A stretch of 64,000 nucleotides of DNA from Nocardia niigatensis NBRC 100131. GTDB taxonomy: Bacteria > Actinomycetota > Actinomycetes > Mycobacteriales > Mycobacteriaceae. Shown in pieces: positions 33,530-42,668 of the stretch. Positions within the stretch are counted from its first letter, which is position 1; every line of letters starts with the position of its first letter. Under the pieces are notes generated by a model. It did no database searches. It saw nothing but the letters and a program-made list of their open reading frames with translations, and was not told the origin of the DNA. The stretch is from NCBI RefSeq assembly GCF_000308655.1, contig NZ_BAGC01000044.1:186001-250000 (forward strand). Direction: 5' to 3'. The translations under genes and the position numbers were made by a program.

Positions 33530-35977
33530 TCAGCCAAGGCGATTGGCGTTGCGGGCGGTGCCGCGGTGGGCGGTGACCGTGGTGGGGTCCTCGGGCCAGG
33601 AGTGTTTCGGGTAGCGGCCGCGCAGGTCGGCGCGGACCTGGGGCCAGCCGGTGCGCCAGAAGGACGGCAGGTCGGCGGTGACGGCCACCGGGCGCTGGGC
33701 GGGGGACAGCAGGTGCAGCAGGATGGTGACGCGGCCGCCGGCCAGTCGGGGCGGCTCGGTCCAGCCGAAGATCTCCTGCACCTTGACCGCGAGCACCGGC
33801 GGGTCGACCGAGTAATCGAGGCGGACGCGGCTGCCGGAAGGGACCTCCAGACGTTCCGGGGCGAGCTCGTCCAGGCGGGCGGCCTCGGGCCACGGGAGCA
33901 GCCGGCGCAACGCCTGACCGGCGTCGGCACGCTCCAGGTCGGTGCGGCGGCGGGCGCTGGAAAGCTCAGGGGCGAGCCAAGTTTCGGCCTCGGCCAGCAG
34001 GGTTTCGTCGTCGACGGCGGGCCAGGGCGCGCCGAGGGTGCGGTGCAGGAAGCCGAGGCGCTGCCGCAGACCGCGGGCGTCCTCGTCCCAGCGCAGCAGG
34101 TCCAGGCCGGTGGCGCGCAGACCCCGAAGCAGGGCGGCGGACACCAGGCTCGGATCCGGATCTCGGAGCGGCCGCTCCGACAGCACGATCGCACCGAGGC
34201 GCTGCACGCGGCGGGCCACCAGATCACCGTCGGCCCACTCGACCTCGTCGGCGGTCTCCAGGAGGTTCGCGGCCGCCTGCCGGGCGAGCTGCTCATCGGC
34301 CTTGGCGGCCAGCCTGATTCGCCCCTCGGACCGGCCCGGATCACGCCCGGCCACCGCGATGGCCAGCCACTCGGCATCGCCGAGCCCACTGCCCGGCGGC
34401 AGGCTGACCGCGGTGCCGCCGGCCATCAGATAGCTGGCCGAACCGGGCGCGCGGCGTCGGGCCAGGCGTTCCGGATAGGCCAGTGCCGCAACGAGAGCCG
34501 GGTCGTCGACGCCGTTGCCCGCGACGAGTTTCGCGAGCCGCTGGGCCTCCCGCTGCCAGCGCGCGGGCCGTTCGCCACGCAGGTTACGCAGGGCAGCGGC
34601 CAGATCGACGCCGGGAGCGAGCGAATCGTCATCGAGCAGTGCGACCACCTCGGCGGCCGCCCGCGCCCCCACCTCGCTCGCCCCGTCCAGCAGGGCGCGG
34701 GCCAGGCGCGGATGCAATCCGACGGCCGCCATCCGCCGGCCCCGATCCGTCACCGTCCCACCGTCGTCCACCGCGCCGAGTGCTCGCAGCACCGCCCGCC
34801 CCGCCGCCAGGCCGCCCGCCGGTGGGGCGTCCCACCAGGCCAGTCCCTGGCCGTCGACGGTGCCCCAGCACGCCAATTCCAAGGCGAGCCGGGTCAGGTC
34901 GGCCGTGCGGATCTCGGGCTCCGGATACGCGGGCAGGGTCGCGTGCTCGTATTCCGGCCAGCACCGCCACGCCCAGCCCGGACCCTCGCGGCCCGCCCGC
35001 CCGGCCCGCTGCTCGGCGACCGCGGCCGAAACCCGCACGGTCGCAAGCCCGGACAGCCCGCGCCGATGATCGATGCGCGGTACCCGCGCCAGGCCGGAAT
35101 CGACCACCGCTCGCACCCCCGGCACGGTCAGACTGGATTCGGCCACCGCCGTGGACAACACGACCCGCCGCCGCGCGCCCGGACGCAGGGCCGCATCCTG
35201 AGCCGCGGCGGACAGCCTGCCGTGCAAGGGCAGCACGTCGACGTCGGGCAGGCCCGACAACAGGTCGGCGGTCCGCCGGATCTCCCCCGCCCCGGGCAGG
35301 AAGACCAGGACGTCACCCGTACTGCCGGTCAAAGCCAGGCGCGTCACCCGCGCCACCTGCTGCTCGATGCGTTCCCGGGCGGCGGCCGGGATGTACTCCA
35401 TCTCGACCGGGTACGCCCGGCCCTTCACCTCGAGTACCGGTGCGGCAGGCTCCCCCTCCCCGCCCAGCAAAACCGAAAGCCGGTCCGCCGCAACGGTCGC
35501 CGAGGTCGCGAGCACGCGCAGGTCCGGCCGCAGTCCGGCGCGGGCGTCCAGCAGCAGGGCCAGCAGCAGATCCGCGTCCAGGTGGCGCTCGTGGCATTCG
35601 TCGAGCACCACCACGTCGACGCCGGTCAGCTCCGGATCGTTCTGCAGCCGCCGGACCAGCAGCCCGGAGGTCACCACCTCGATCCGGGTCCCGGTCCCCA
35701 CCTTGCGGTCCCCGCGCACCGAGTACCCGACGGTCTCCCCGACCCGTTCCCCCAGCAGCGCCGCCATCCGCGCCGCCGCCGCTCGCGCCGCCAGCCGGCG
35801 CGGCTCCGCCACCACCACGCGCCCAGCGGTGTTCGCGGCCAAGGCCAGCGGCACCAGCGTCGTCTTGCCGGTTCCCGGCGGCGCCACCAGCACGGCGGTC
35901 CCGCGCTCGCCCAGGGTGCCCGCGATCTCGTCGAGAGCGGGGCGTACCGGCAGGTCGGGAAGATCAGGCAGTTTCAT
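33530..35977 (-). CDS. hrpB: ATP-dependent RNA helicase HrpB
   Basis: 815-residue DExH helicase of the HrpB subfamily. Motifs in order: Walker A APPGTGKTTLVPL, the DECH box LDECHERHLDADLLLALLLDA, SAT motif ATSATV, motif IV FLPGAGEIRRTADLL, motif V-VI AVAESSLTVPGVRAV and QRAGRAGREGPGWAW. The C-terminal HrpB-specific domain (ARLDELAPERLEVPSGSRV then PPVLAVKVQEIFGW and WRTGWPQVRADLRGRYPKH) is complete. Ends just before a quinone oxidoreductase gene; divergent from the DUF4185 gene. The protein's cellular role is poorly known, possibly RNA processing. Confidence 0.95.
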   Translation of the reverse strand: MKLPDLPDLPVRPALDEIAGTLGERGTAVLVAPPGTGKTTLVPLALAANTAGRVVVAEPRRLAARAAAARMAALLGERVGETVGYSVRGDRKVGTGTRIEVVTSGLLVRRLQNDPELTGVDVVVLDECHERHLDADLLLALLLDARAGLRPDLRVLATSATVAADRLSVLLGGEGEPAAPVLEVKGRAYPVEMEYIPAAARERIEQQVARVTRLALTGSTGDVLVFLPGAGEIRRTADLLSGLPDVDVLPLHGRLSAAAQDAALRPGARRRVVLSTAVAESSLTVPGVRAVVDSGLARVPRIDHRRGLSGLATVRVSAAVAEQRAGRAGREGPGWAWRCWPEYEHATLPAYPEPEIRTADLTRLALELACWGTVDGQGLAWWDAPPAGGLAAGRAVLRALGAVDDGGTVTDRGRRMAAVGLHPRLARALLDGASEVGARAAAEVVALLDDDSLAPGVDLAAALRNLRGERPARWQREAQRLAKLVAGNGVDDPALVAALAYPERLARRRAPGSASYLMAGGTAVSLPPGSGLGDAEWLAIAVAGRDPGRSEGRIRLAAKADEQLARQAAANLLETADEVEWADGDLVARRVQRLGAIVLSERPLRDPDPSLVSAALLRGLRATGLDLLRWDEDARGLRQRLGFLHRTLGAPWPAVDDETLLAEAETWLAPELSSARRRTDLERADAGQALRRLLPWPEAARLDELAPERLEVPSGSRVRLDYSVDPPVLAVKVQEIFGWTEPPRLAGGRVTILLHLLSPAQRPVAVTADLPSFWRTGWPQVRADLRGRYPKHSWPEDPTTVTAHRGTARNANRLG

Positions 35978-36096
35978 TACCGATCAGTCTGCCGTCTCGA
36001 ATTACCGGTACCGCGACCGGTTCGTGTCGCCACGCGTCGCGGGCGGAACCGGACTAGGGTGGTCCAGTCGATCTTGGGTGAGGAGCCGCACACCAC

Positions 36097-37635
36097 ATGG
36101 GAATTCGATCCCGCCGCTGGCCTTTCCATTCCGGATTCCCTGCGGCGCCCGTCCTCTCGGGCGTCGTCGCGCTGGGCGCGATGCTGCTACCCGCGACTCC
36201 CGCCGGGGCCGCGCCGCATCCGTGGGCGCCCGCACCGGTGAACAGCTGCGGCGAAACCGGATTCGACCCGCTGAATCGCCAGGCGGACCCGAAGGGCACG
36301 CCGCCGCAGGCCAACCAGACCATCAAGGTCCCGGTTCCGGCACCGCAGATCGTGACCGTCCAGGTGCCCGGCCCCAAACCCGACAGCACCCGCGTGGATC
36401 CGGTCGCGCTGCCCGCCGATCCGTGCGCCAACCCGTGCCCGGACATCCGCGATACCGCTCCGGCCCCGGCGAATCAGCCCGGCGGCGGCAGCGCGTCGAT
36501 ACCGCAGATCGAGATCACCCCCGAGCCGGAACCCATCCCGATCGTGGTGCCGGGCGGCGAACCGCCCGAACCTCAGGCCGCGCCCACCGCCGCCGTGCAG
36601 CCTGCCGCACCGGCGCCCGCGGTCGCGGCGGTGGCCGCGCCGCAGGTGGATTCGGTCCAGCTGGTCAACCAGGTCACCGGGCAGGGCTCGGTCAATCGCA
36701 CCGATATGCGCTGGTCCGTCGACGGCACCGATCTCGGGCTCATGTGGGAAACCAAGCCCGGCCAGGTCGCCGTCGTGTTCGGCGACACCTTCGGCAAGGG
36801 CTGGAAGCCCACCGGCGCCGGCACCGACCAGCAGGACTGGCGCAGCAATGTGCTGGCCTACAGCAGCACTCGCGATCTGTCGCAAGGGCTGGTCCTCGAC
36901 GACTTCGTGCAGAACAGCCGCTGCCATGCCACCGAGCTGCTCGACAGCCGCAAGATCAAGAACTTCGAGACCACCACCATCCCCACCTCGGGATTCGCGA
37001 TCGGAGACCGCCAGTACCTGACCTACATGTCGGTCAATCACTGGTCCAAGATCCCGGGCATGTGGTCGACCAATCTCGGTGGCATCGCCTGGTCCGACGA
37101 CAACGGCCGCACCTGGACCAAATCGCAGTGGGCCCGCTGGGACAACCTGTTCGGGGTGGGCCGCTTCCAGGTCGCCACCATGGTTCCGCACGGCGACTAC
37201 GTCTACATGTTCGGCACCCCCAACGGCCGGCTCGGAGTCATCGGCCTCGCCCGCGTCCCCGCCGACCAGGTGCTCAACAAATCCGCCTACCAGTACTGGA
37301 TCGACGGCACCTGGACCGCCGCCGACGGCGCCAACGAATTGCTCGCCACCCCACTGGTTTCCGGCACGGCCAGCGAACTGTCCATCCACTTCGACCCCGA
37401 GTCGAACCAGTGGCGGATGGTCTACCTCGACGTCACCCGCAACCAGATCGTCCTGCGCACCGCCGCCGAACCCCAGGGCGCGTGGTCGGATCCGACCCCG
37501 CTGCTCAGCACCGACGACTACCCCACCGCCTACGGGGGTTTCATCCACCCGTGGTCGACCGGCAAGGACCTCTACTTCACCATCTCCACCTGGAACAGCT
37601 ACAACGTCTACCTCATGCACGCGAAGCTGAAGTGA
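36097..37635 (+). CDS. Secreted DUF4185 protein
   Basis: 512 residues. Signal peptide with hydrophobic core FPAAPVLSGVVALGAMLL and PAGA|APH cleavage near residue 37. Then a Pro/Ala-rich segment (about 40-185: VPVPAPQIVTVQVPGPKP, EPEPIPIVVPGGEPPEP) and the DUF4185 beta-propeller-like domain from about 190: RWSVDGTDLGLMWE, VAVVFGDTFGKGW, MSVNHWSKIPGMWST, GRFQVATMVPHGDYVYMFG, HFDPESNQWRMVYLD. This resembles glycosidase-fold (five-bladed) propellers; relatives in Mycobacteriales are cell-envelope proteins. ATG 36097 follows TGAGGAG. A role in envelope glycan binding or hydrolysis is inferred. Confidence 0.88.
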   Translation: MGIRSRRWPFHSGFPAAPVLSGVVALGAMLLPATPAGAAPHPWAPAPVNSCGETGFDPLNRQADPKGTPPQANQTIKVPVPAPQIVTVQVPGPKPDSTRVDPVALPADPCANPCPDIRDTAPAPANQPGGGSASIPQIEITPEPEPIPIVVPGGEPPEPQAAPTAAVQPAAPAPAVAAVAAPQVDSVQLVNQVTGQGSVNRTDMRWSVDGTDLGLMWETKPGQVAVVFGDTFGKGWKPTGAGTDQQDWRSNVLAYSSTRDLSQGLVLDDFVQNSRCHATELLDSRKIKNFETTTIPTSGFAIGDRQYLTYMSVNHWSKIPGMWSTNLGGIAWSDDNGRTWTKSQWARWDNLFGVGRFQVATMVPHGDYVYMFGTPNGRLGVIGLARVPADQVLNKSAYQYWIDGTWTAADGANELLATPLVSGTASELSIHFDPESNQWRMVYLDVTRNQIVLRTAAEPQGAWSDPTPLLSTDDYPTAYGGFIHPWSTGKDLYFTISTWNSYNVYLMHAKLK

Positions 37636-37757
37636 CACCGCGCGGCTGACGTGGCCCGCCGGCCGAACATCCCGGCTCGGTTGCCGTGAGGTGTCGGTTG
37701 TGCCTCGGATCGGTGGCGGCGGGTGTGGCGTCGCGAGGACCCGGACAAGCGGCCGTG

Positions 37758-39014
37758 ATGCTGGGGCGATCGAGTCGCGGGTGGGCTCGGGTCGAAGGGA
37801 GTGGGGCGTTGGGGCTGCGGCGGCGTGAGGTGCTGGGCGGAATTGTGGGGCTGAGCGGGCTGCTGGTCGCGGGCAGCGCGGTGAGCCCGGGCGCGGGACG
37901 GCTGCCGCCCGACGCCCGGCCCGCGCGGATCACGCTTCCGGTGCCGGGTGACGGGCGTCAGCTGGGCCCACGCCAGCGTCCCCGGGTCGACGCGGCCGAT
38001 GGCACATTGACCTCGGTCAGCTGGATCGATGAGACCGGACGGGCGCTGCCGGGCACGCTGTCGCCGGACGGCAGCGCCTGGATCGCCGCCGAACCGCTCG
38101 GCTACGGCCACACCTATACGGCCACCGCGGTGGCCAACGGGCGGACCGGGGACGTCACCGTCACCGGCGTCTTCACCACGATCCAGCCCCAGACGCTGGC
38201 GAATGTCTCACTGCGCTCGAACAATCTGAACGATCTCGAGGACGGCGAAACCTACGGCGTGGGCCTGGTCCTGGTCGCGCACTTCGACGCGGCCGTGGAC
38301 CGCGCCGCCGCGGAACGCACCCTCCAGGTCACCACCGAGCCGCCCGTGCAGGGCGTCTGGTACTGGCTCGACGACCACAACGCGCACTGGCGGCCCGAGC
38401 TGTATCACACCCCCGGCACCCGAATCACGCTGACGGCGAACGTGTTCGGCACTCGGCTCGGCGACGGGGTGTACGGCGGGGACGATCAGCGGGTGTCGGT
38501 CGTGATCGGTCCCGCGCACGTGTCCATCGCCGACGACAACACCAAGCAGATCGAGGTGTACGAGAACGGCAACCTGATCCGCACCATGCCCACCTCCATG
38601 GGACGGGGCGGCACCGCCGTGGTGGGCGGCCGGGTGCTGTCGTTCTGGACCCATCCCGGGGTCTACACCGTGCTCGACAAGAAGACCGTCGTCAGCATGG
38701 ACTCCTCGAGCTACGGCCTGCCCGTCGACTCGGGCCTCGGCTACCGCGAGAACATCAACAATGCCGTCCGTATCAGCCACGACGGCATCTACCTGCACGA
38801 ACTCGCCTCCACGGTCTGGGCGCAGGGCAATACGAACGTCTCCCACGGCTGCCTCAACCTCAGTCCCGGCAACGCCGCCTGGTTCTTCGACTTCGCCAAT
38901 CCGGGCGATGTGGTCGAGGTCCGCAATACCGGCGGCGATCCGCTCGACATCTGGCAGGGCGGCGACTGGACCATCCTCTGGCCGGATTGGCAGCGCGGTA
39001 GCGCGCTGGCCTGA
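37758..39014 (+). CDS. L,D-transpeptidase with Ig-like domains
   Basis: About 418 residues. A Tat-like signal LRRREVLGGIVGLSGLLVAG precedes two Ig-like domains (residues about 60-160 and 170-255: TLTSVSWIDETGRALPGTL, ADDNTKQIEVYENG at the boundary) and the YkuD catalytic domain: SMGRGGTAVVGGRVLSFW, ISHDGIYLHE and SHGCLNL with nucleophile Cys365. It cross-links peptidoglycan 3-3, like mycobacterial LdtMt2. ATG 37758 is chosen by position of the signal; GTG 37686 is in frame but adds a non-signal extension. It follows the DUF4185 gene by 123 bp, both envelope-directed. Confidence 0.9.
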   Translation: MLGRSSRGWARVEGSGALGLRRREVLGGIVGLSGLLVAGSAVSPGAGRLPPDARPARITLPVPGDGRQLGPRQRPRVDAADGTLTSVSWIDETGRALPGTLSPDGSAWIAAEPLGYGHTYTATAVANGRTGDVTVTGVFTTIQPQTLANVSLRSNNLNDLEDGETYGVGLVLVAHFDAAVDRAAAERTLQVTTEPPVQGVWYWLDDHNAHWRPELYHTPGTRITLTANVFGTRLGDGVYGGDDQRVSVVIGPAHVSIADDNTKQIEVYENGNLIRTMPTSMGRGGTAVVGGRVLSFWTHPGVYTVLDKKTVVSMDSSSYGLPVDSGLGYRENINNAVRISHDGIYLHELASTVWAQGNTNVSHGCLNLSPGNAAWFFDFANPGDVVEVRNTGGDPLDIWQGGDWTILWPDWQRGSALA

Positions 39015-39053
39015 CGGGTTATTGCGCCCGGGGCGAGCCGACGGGCTCGGGCT

Positions 39054-39689
39054 TCAGTCCGTCGTGTCGGTGCGGGTGAGAACGCCCCGGAGAATGACCG
39101 CGACCAGTTCGCGCAGTTCGGCGGCGATCTGCCCGTGGCCGGTCGGGCGGCGGGCCCAGCGGTACAGAACGCCGAGGTAAGCGTCACGCAGGAGGTTGCC
39201 GACGAGAATCGGATCCACCCGGGAATCGATGTCGCCGCGGCGGATGCCGATCTGAACGATCCGCGCGAAAACCTCAGCGGTGTAGGGCTCTTCGGTGAGG
39301 GGGCGGCCCATCTTCACCCATGCCGTCAGCATGATCCTGGTGACTCCGCGGTGCGCCTCGCCGAGCTGGGCGAGACCGTCCATGCACAGGTGCAGCAGGA
39401 CGCCGGTGTCCTCCGTCTCGCTACCGAGCCGCTGCTCCATCCGGTCCATCAGCGTGCGGCGGCGGTCCTCGGCCCACTCGGTGATGAGGTCTTCCTTGCG
39501 CGGAAAGTGGTTGAAGAAGGTGCCGCGCGAAACGTCGGCGCGTTCCGCGATCTCCTCGATAGTCGTTGCCTCGTAACCCTTTTCCGCGAACAGCTCCAGC
39601 GCCGACGTGTACATCCGGGCTCGGACCCGCTGCCTGTTCCGCTCCCTGCGGCCGATCACAGGCACGGATATCTCGGTCGTGGTCCCCAT
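39054..39689 (-). CDS. TetR-family regulator
   Basis: 211 residues. Helix-turn-helix TIEEIAERADVSRGTFFNHFPRKEDL is the perfect TetR DNA-binding signature. The ligand domain is helical, with IVQIGIRRGDIDSRVDP and LLRDAYLGVLYRWARRPTG as the dimer face. Convergent with the L,D-transpeptidase (39-bp gap) and upstream, beyond a terminator, of the cutinase-like gene on the same strand. Target gene unclear; no obvious palindrome lies within the 75 bp upstream. Confidence 0.9.
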   Translation of the reverse strand: MGTTTEISVPVIGRRERNRQRVRARMYTSALELFAEKGYEATTIEEIAERADVSRGTFFNHFPRKEDLITEWAEDRRRTLMDRMEQRLGSETEDTGVLLHLCMDGLAQLGEAHRGVTRIMLTAWVKMGRPLTEEPYTAEVFARIVQIGIRRGDIDSRVDPILVGNLLRDAYLGVLYRWARRPTGHGQIAAELRELVAVILRGVLTRTDTTD

Positions 39690-39763
39690 GATTCACTCCC
39701 CCTCAGGTCCGGCTCCCCACCGGGCCATACGTTTTCGGATCCTAGCCCGCCCCAACGCGACGC

Positions 39764-39790
39764 AGCCCCGGAACCAGTGGTTCCGGGGCT
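39764..39790 (-). terminator. Hairpin terminator of the cutinase-like gene
   Basis: AGCCCCGGAACCA and its reverse complement around a single central G, 16 bp beyond the minus-strand stop at 39806. The core is the same as at 48172-48210. Confidence 0.8.
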
Positions 39791-39805
39791 GGGGCGGGCG
39801 CGCGG

Positions 39806-41176
39806 TCAGGAGGCCAGGGAGCCCAGGAAGTTCAGCAGGATCTGGGCGTCGTCGCCGTAGTCGACGTGGGCGTTCGAGGCGTAGAAGGTGGCCATGTCGA
39901 CGCCTTGCCGGCTCAGCTCCAGCAGGTCGTTGATGCTCTCGGGGCCGCCGATGCTGAGCAGGGTCTGCGCGGCGACCCGCAGGTCACCGCGGACGGCGTT
40001 GGTGAAGGGGCCGATCACGGAGCCGGCCAGGTCGAGTCCGGCGGGGGTGAGGGTCGCCAGGGCGGCGGCGACGGCGGCCCCGTCGTTGCGGGTGAAGGAT
40101 TCGACTGCGTGCCACAGCGTTTCCTGCATGCGGCCGACATCCCCGGCGATCTTCAGAATGTCGATCTGGGTGAGGGCATCGGCGATGACGCTGGCGGCGC
40201 CGGTCCAGCCCGACGGGTCGATGGCGGCGGCCGCACGGATGACCGAGCCGATGAGCGGCAGGTCCACGCCCGCGGCGGCCTGAACCATCGGGGCCAGAGC
40301 GACATTGAGGTCGCTCGCGACCTGATGCGCGCCACTGATATCGCCCGCCTGGATCAGATCGGGGAGATTGGCGACGCTCTTCAGAATGGTGGGCAGGTTC
40401 GCCGCGGTCGCCGCCCAGCCCGCACCCACCTTCACGGCCTGCGCGAGCAGCGTACTGGGGTCGGTGCCCGCCGGAATCAGCGACGAGATCATCGCGGGAT
40501 CACCACTGAGCACCCGGCCGAGCGCCGAAAGGAACGGGGACGTGGCCGCATTGAGCGAGCAGTACAGATCGCCGTCGGCGCACAGTGTCCGCACCCGATC
40601 GGTCAGCGCGCCGAAATCCTGTCCCCGCGTTCCGGCGATCCCGTGACCGGGTTGCGGAGTGCCCAGCGAGAGCGTGGTTTTCGGATCGCGATGCGGATCC
40701 GCCAGCAGACCGACGCCGACCACCCGATCCGCGCTGATCGGCCCCTCGCCATTGCCGATCTCGGTCGCGAAATCGCCGATCCCGTCCGCCCCCTGGCTGT
40801 ACCCGGCGAGGAAGACCCGCGTCGAACTGCACAGGCTGCTCGCCATCTGATGCAACCGGGCTTCGAGCGTGCTCAGCGACTGCGCGTAACTCAGCCCCTG
40901 ATCGAACGCGCTTGCGGCATAGGGCGCGTACAGCACCGTGATGTCACTGCCGAACTGCCGCTGCAGACCATCCCCGATCGGCCGGAGCATGCCGACCGGC
41001 ACGGTCGGATCGGCATCGAACCGTGTCTCCCAGGTCCCCGGCGCGAGAATCGCCGTATACGGGGTGCAGGGCCGCGCCCCGGGCTTCTCAGCCCGAGCAT
41101 CGCCGACCGCCGCGTTCCCGACCATGACGCCCGCGGCAACCAAGATCGCCGCGCACGCTGTCGCCAGCCTGCTCAT
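39806..41176 (-). CDS. Secreted cutinase-like serine esterase
   Basis: 456 residues, signal peptide MSRLATACAAILVAAGVMVG with ARA|EK near 30. The cutinase-type core is residues 35-235: the nucleophile elbow AGYSQGA, Asp in ADPHRDP, and His in the YCSLNAATSPF/GHG region, with Cys pairs (PCTPY with SLCSST, LCADGDLYCSLN). Like the Culp proteins of mycobacteria, which hydrolyse lipids and phospholipids outside the cell. Residues 240-456 form an extra helical C-domain (AVKVGAGWAATAANLPTIL, LLSIGGPESINDLLEL) not part of standard 220-residue cutinases. Confidence 0.85.
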   Translation of the reverse strand: MSRLATACAAILVAAGVMVGNAAVGDARAEKPGARPCTPYTAILAPGTWETRFDADPTVPVGMLRPIGDGLQRQFGSDITVLYAPYAASAFDQGLSYAQSLSTLEARLHQMASSLCSSTRVFLAGYSQGADGIGDFATEIGNGEGPISADRVVGVGLLADPHRDPKTTLSLGTPQPGHGIAGTRGQDFGALTDRVRTLCADGDLYCSLNAATSPFLSALGRVLSGDPAMISSLIPAGTDPSTLLAQAVKVGAGWAATAANLPTILKSVANLPDLIQAGDISGAHQVASDLNVALAPMVQAAAGVDLPLIGSVIRAAAAIDPSGWTGAASVIADALTQIDILKIAGDVGRMQETLWHAVESFTRNDGAAVAAALATLTPAGLDLAGSVIGPFTNAVRGDLRVAAQTLLSIGGPESINDLLELSRQGVDMATFYASNAHVDYGDDAQILLNFLGSLAS

Positions 41177-41308
41177 TGTCCAATTCCTCTGGTGCCGATG
41201 GGGTTTCGGGCGATGCGGCGGCGGGGTGCACGTTCCGCTGCGCAGTCATAGACAATTCTCGCCACAACCGTTCGGTTTCGCAGGCTTTTCAGACACATAA
41301 TCGTTTCA

Positions 41309-41333
41309 GATCTACAACCCACGGTTGTAGATC
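41309..41333. promoter_or_regulatory. 25-bp palindrome between cutinase-like and stress-protein genes
   Basis: GATCTACAACC (41309-41319), CAC, GGTTGTAGATC (41323-41333), perfect 11-bp arms. It is about 130 bp before the start of the cutinase-like gene and lies next to the stress-gene terminator, so it is a candidate operator or an extra stem. Confidence 0.5.
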
Positions 41334-41355
41334 ACCAGCTCCGGAGGCGGACAGC

Positions 41356-41393
41356 GAAAAGGCCCCGGAGAGAGGGCGGTTCCGGGCCTTCTC
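41356..41393 (-). terminator. Terminator of the universal stress protein gene
   Basis: On the minus strand GAGAAGGCCCGGAA pairs with the GGGGCCTTTTC region across a short loop (41356-41393), ending in a T-rich tail, 2 bp after the stop. Confidence 0.75.
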
Positions 41394-41394
41394 G

Positions 41395-41961
41395 TCAGCC
41401 GGCCGTCGAGATGGTCGGAAGCCAGCGGCGCCGGACTGCCGGCACCGGTTCGAGGACGTCCGCCGCAGCGGTGACCACGAGGAGCTCGACCAGGCTGTGG
41501 CGGCGGATCTCGCCGGATAGGGTGCCCAGCCACCGGCCTTTCCTGGTCCCCGCGTCATGATCGGCGACAACCAGCATCGCGGCACCGGTCGCACCGGCGA
41601 CACCGAGGATGGCTTTGGCGAGTGGACCGGGTACGGCACGCCGGACAATACGATGAACCCCAGACGCTGCCGCCCTTTCCTCGGCGGTCCGGAGGATCTC
41701 GTCGACCGGAGTACTGCCGTGGATGAGGTAGGCCTCGCGCTTCAGAACGTCGGCCGCGCCGCAGAGGTCACGACGACGCCGGACGTCGTAGGCGCTGACG
41801 AGCACCAGCGGCGCCCCGGTCATGACGGCGACACTCGCCGCTCTGTCGACGGCCGCGTCGGAGAGTTCGGAACCGTCGACACCGACCACGACGGGTCCGG
41901 ACGCGGGCGCGGGCGGCTCTCGATGACCAGACCTGTTCTCGTAGAGCGTATTTCGCGTCAT
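41395..41961 (-). CDS. Universal stress protein
   Basis: 188 residues, UspA fold. The core begins VVVGVDGSELSDAAVDRAAS and ends LVELLVVTAAADVLEP, with ADHDAGTRKGRWLGTLSGEIRR in place of the ATP-binding G-2x-G-9x-G(S/T) motif, which is altered (GTLSGE). So ATP binding is uncertain. ATG 41961 gives a 30-residue N-terminal tail; the frame opens further to 42039. It lies directly downstream of the two-component system genes on the same strand, across an 83-bp gap, a known arrangement for dormancy/hypoxia-like regulons in this order (inference). Confidence 0.8.
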   Translation of the reverse strand: MTRNTLYENRSGHREPPAPASGPVVVGVDGSELSDAAVDRAASVAVMTGAPLVLVSAYDVRRRRDLCGAADVLKREAYLIHGSTPVDEILRTAEERAAASGVHRIVRRAVPGPLAKAILGVAGATGAAMLVVADHDAGTRKGRWLGTLSGEIRRHSLVELLVVTAAADVLEPVPAVRRRWLPTISTAG

Positions 41962-42044
41962 ATAGTCATTCTTCGCGAGACCACCCAGGCGCCGCGACGA
42001 CCGGCCGGTTGAACTCGTTGCCCACCCAACGGTGGACAACGCCG

Positions 42045-42668
42045 TCAGCTACCGAGCAGGCCGCGCGCCATCGCGGTGGTCACCGCCGCGGTGCGGTCGG
42101 AGACCTCGAGCTTGCCGAAGATGCGCAACAAATGTGTCTTCACGGTCGCTTCGCCGATATGCAGTTCGCGGCCGATGTCCGCGTTCGTCTCGCCCAACGC
42201 CACCCGGGCGAGCACCTGCACTTCGCGGGCCGACAATGTGGGCTGAGCGGGTCGGCGCAACCGGTTGACCAAACGGTCGGCGACCGTGGGCGCGAGTACG
42301 GTCTCACCCCGCGCCGCCGTGCGGATCGCGTTCGCCAGCTCGAGGCTCGAGGCGTCCTTCAGGAGATACCCCGAGGCGCCGGCCTCCACCGCGCGCAGAA
42401 TGTCGCTCTCGGTTTCGTATGTGGTAACCACGACGATCTTGGTTTCGGGGAGAATCGAGAGGATCCGCCCGATCGCCTCCACACCATCGCCGCCGGGCAT
42501 GCGCAAATCCATGAGCACCACGTCCGGCCGCACCACCGCGGCCATCGCCACGGCTTCGGTGCCGGAACCGGCTTCGCCACCGACGGTCAGATCGGGCTCG
42601 GCTTGGAGCATGCCGCGCAGACCCTCACGAACCATGGGATGGTCATCGACGAGCATCACCGTGATCAT
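42045..42668 (-). CDS. NarL/LuxR-family response regulator
   Basis: 207 residues. Receiver domain with phospho-acceptor Asp54 (VVLMDLRMPGGDG), acidic pocket MLVDDHP and Lys in YLLKDASS. C-terminal LuxR helix-turn-helix LSAREVQVLARVALGETNAD, IGRELHIGEATVKTHLLRIF. It overlaps the histidine kinase gene by 4 bp (ATGA), so the pair is translated together. Probable target: its own promoter palindrome at 43913-43942 and the stress gene downstream (inference). Confidence 0.95.
   Translation of the reverse strand: MITVMLVDDHPMVREGLRGMLQAEPDLTVGGEAGSGTEAVAMAAVVRPDVVLMDLRMPGGDGVEAIGRILSILPETKIVVVTTYETESDILRAVEAGASGYLLKDASSLELANAIRTAARGETVLAPTVADRLVNRLRRPAQPTLSAREVQVLARVALGETNADIGRELHIGEATVKTHLLRIFGKLEVSDRTAAVTTAMARGLLGS

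Noticed and set aside
32450-36241. A long plus-strand open frame opposite the helicase
   Set aside because: It is the antisense of high-GC codons of HrpB and the quinone oxidoreductase; the minus-strand proteins carry clear family motifs and it does not.
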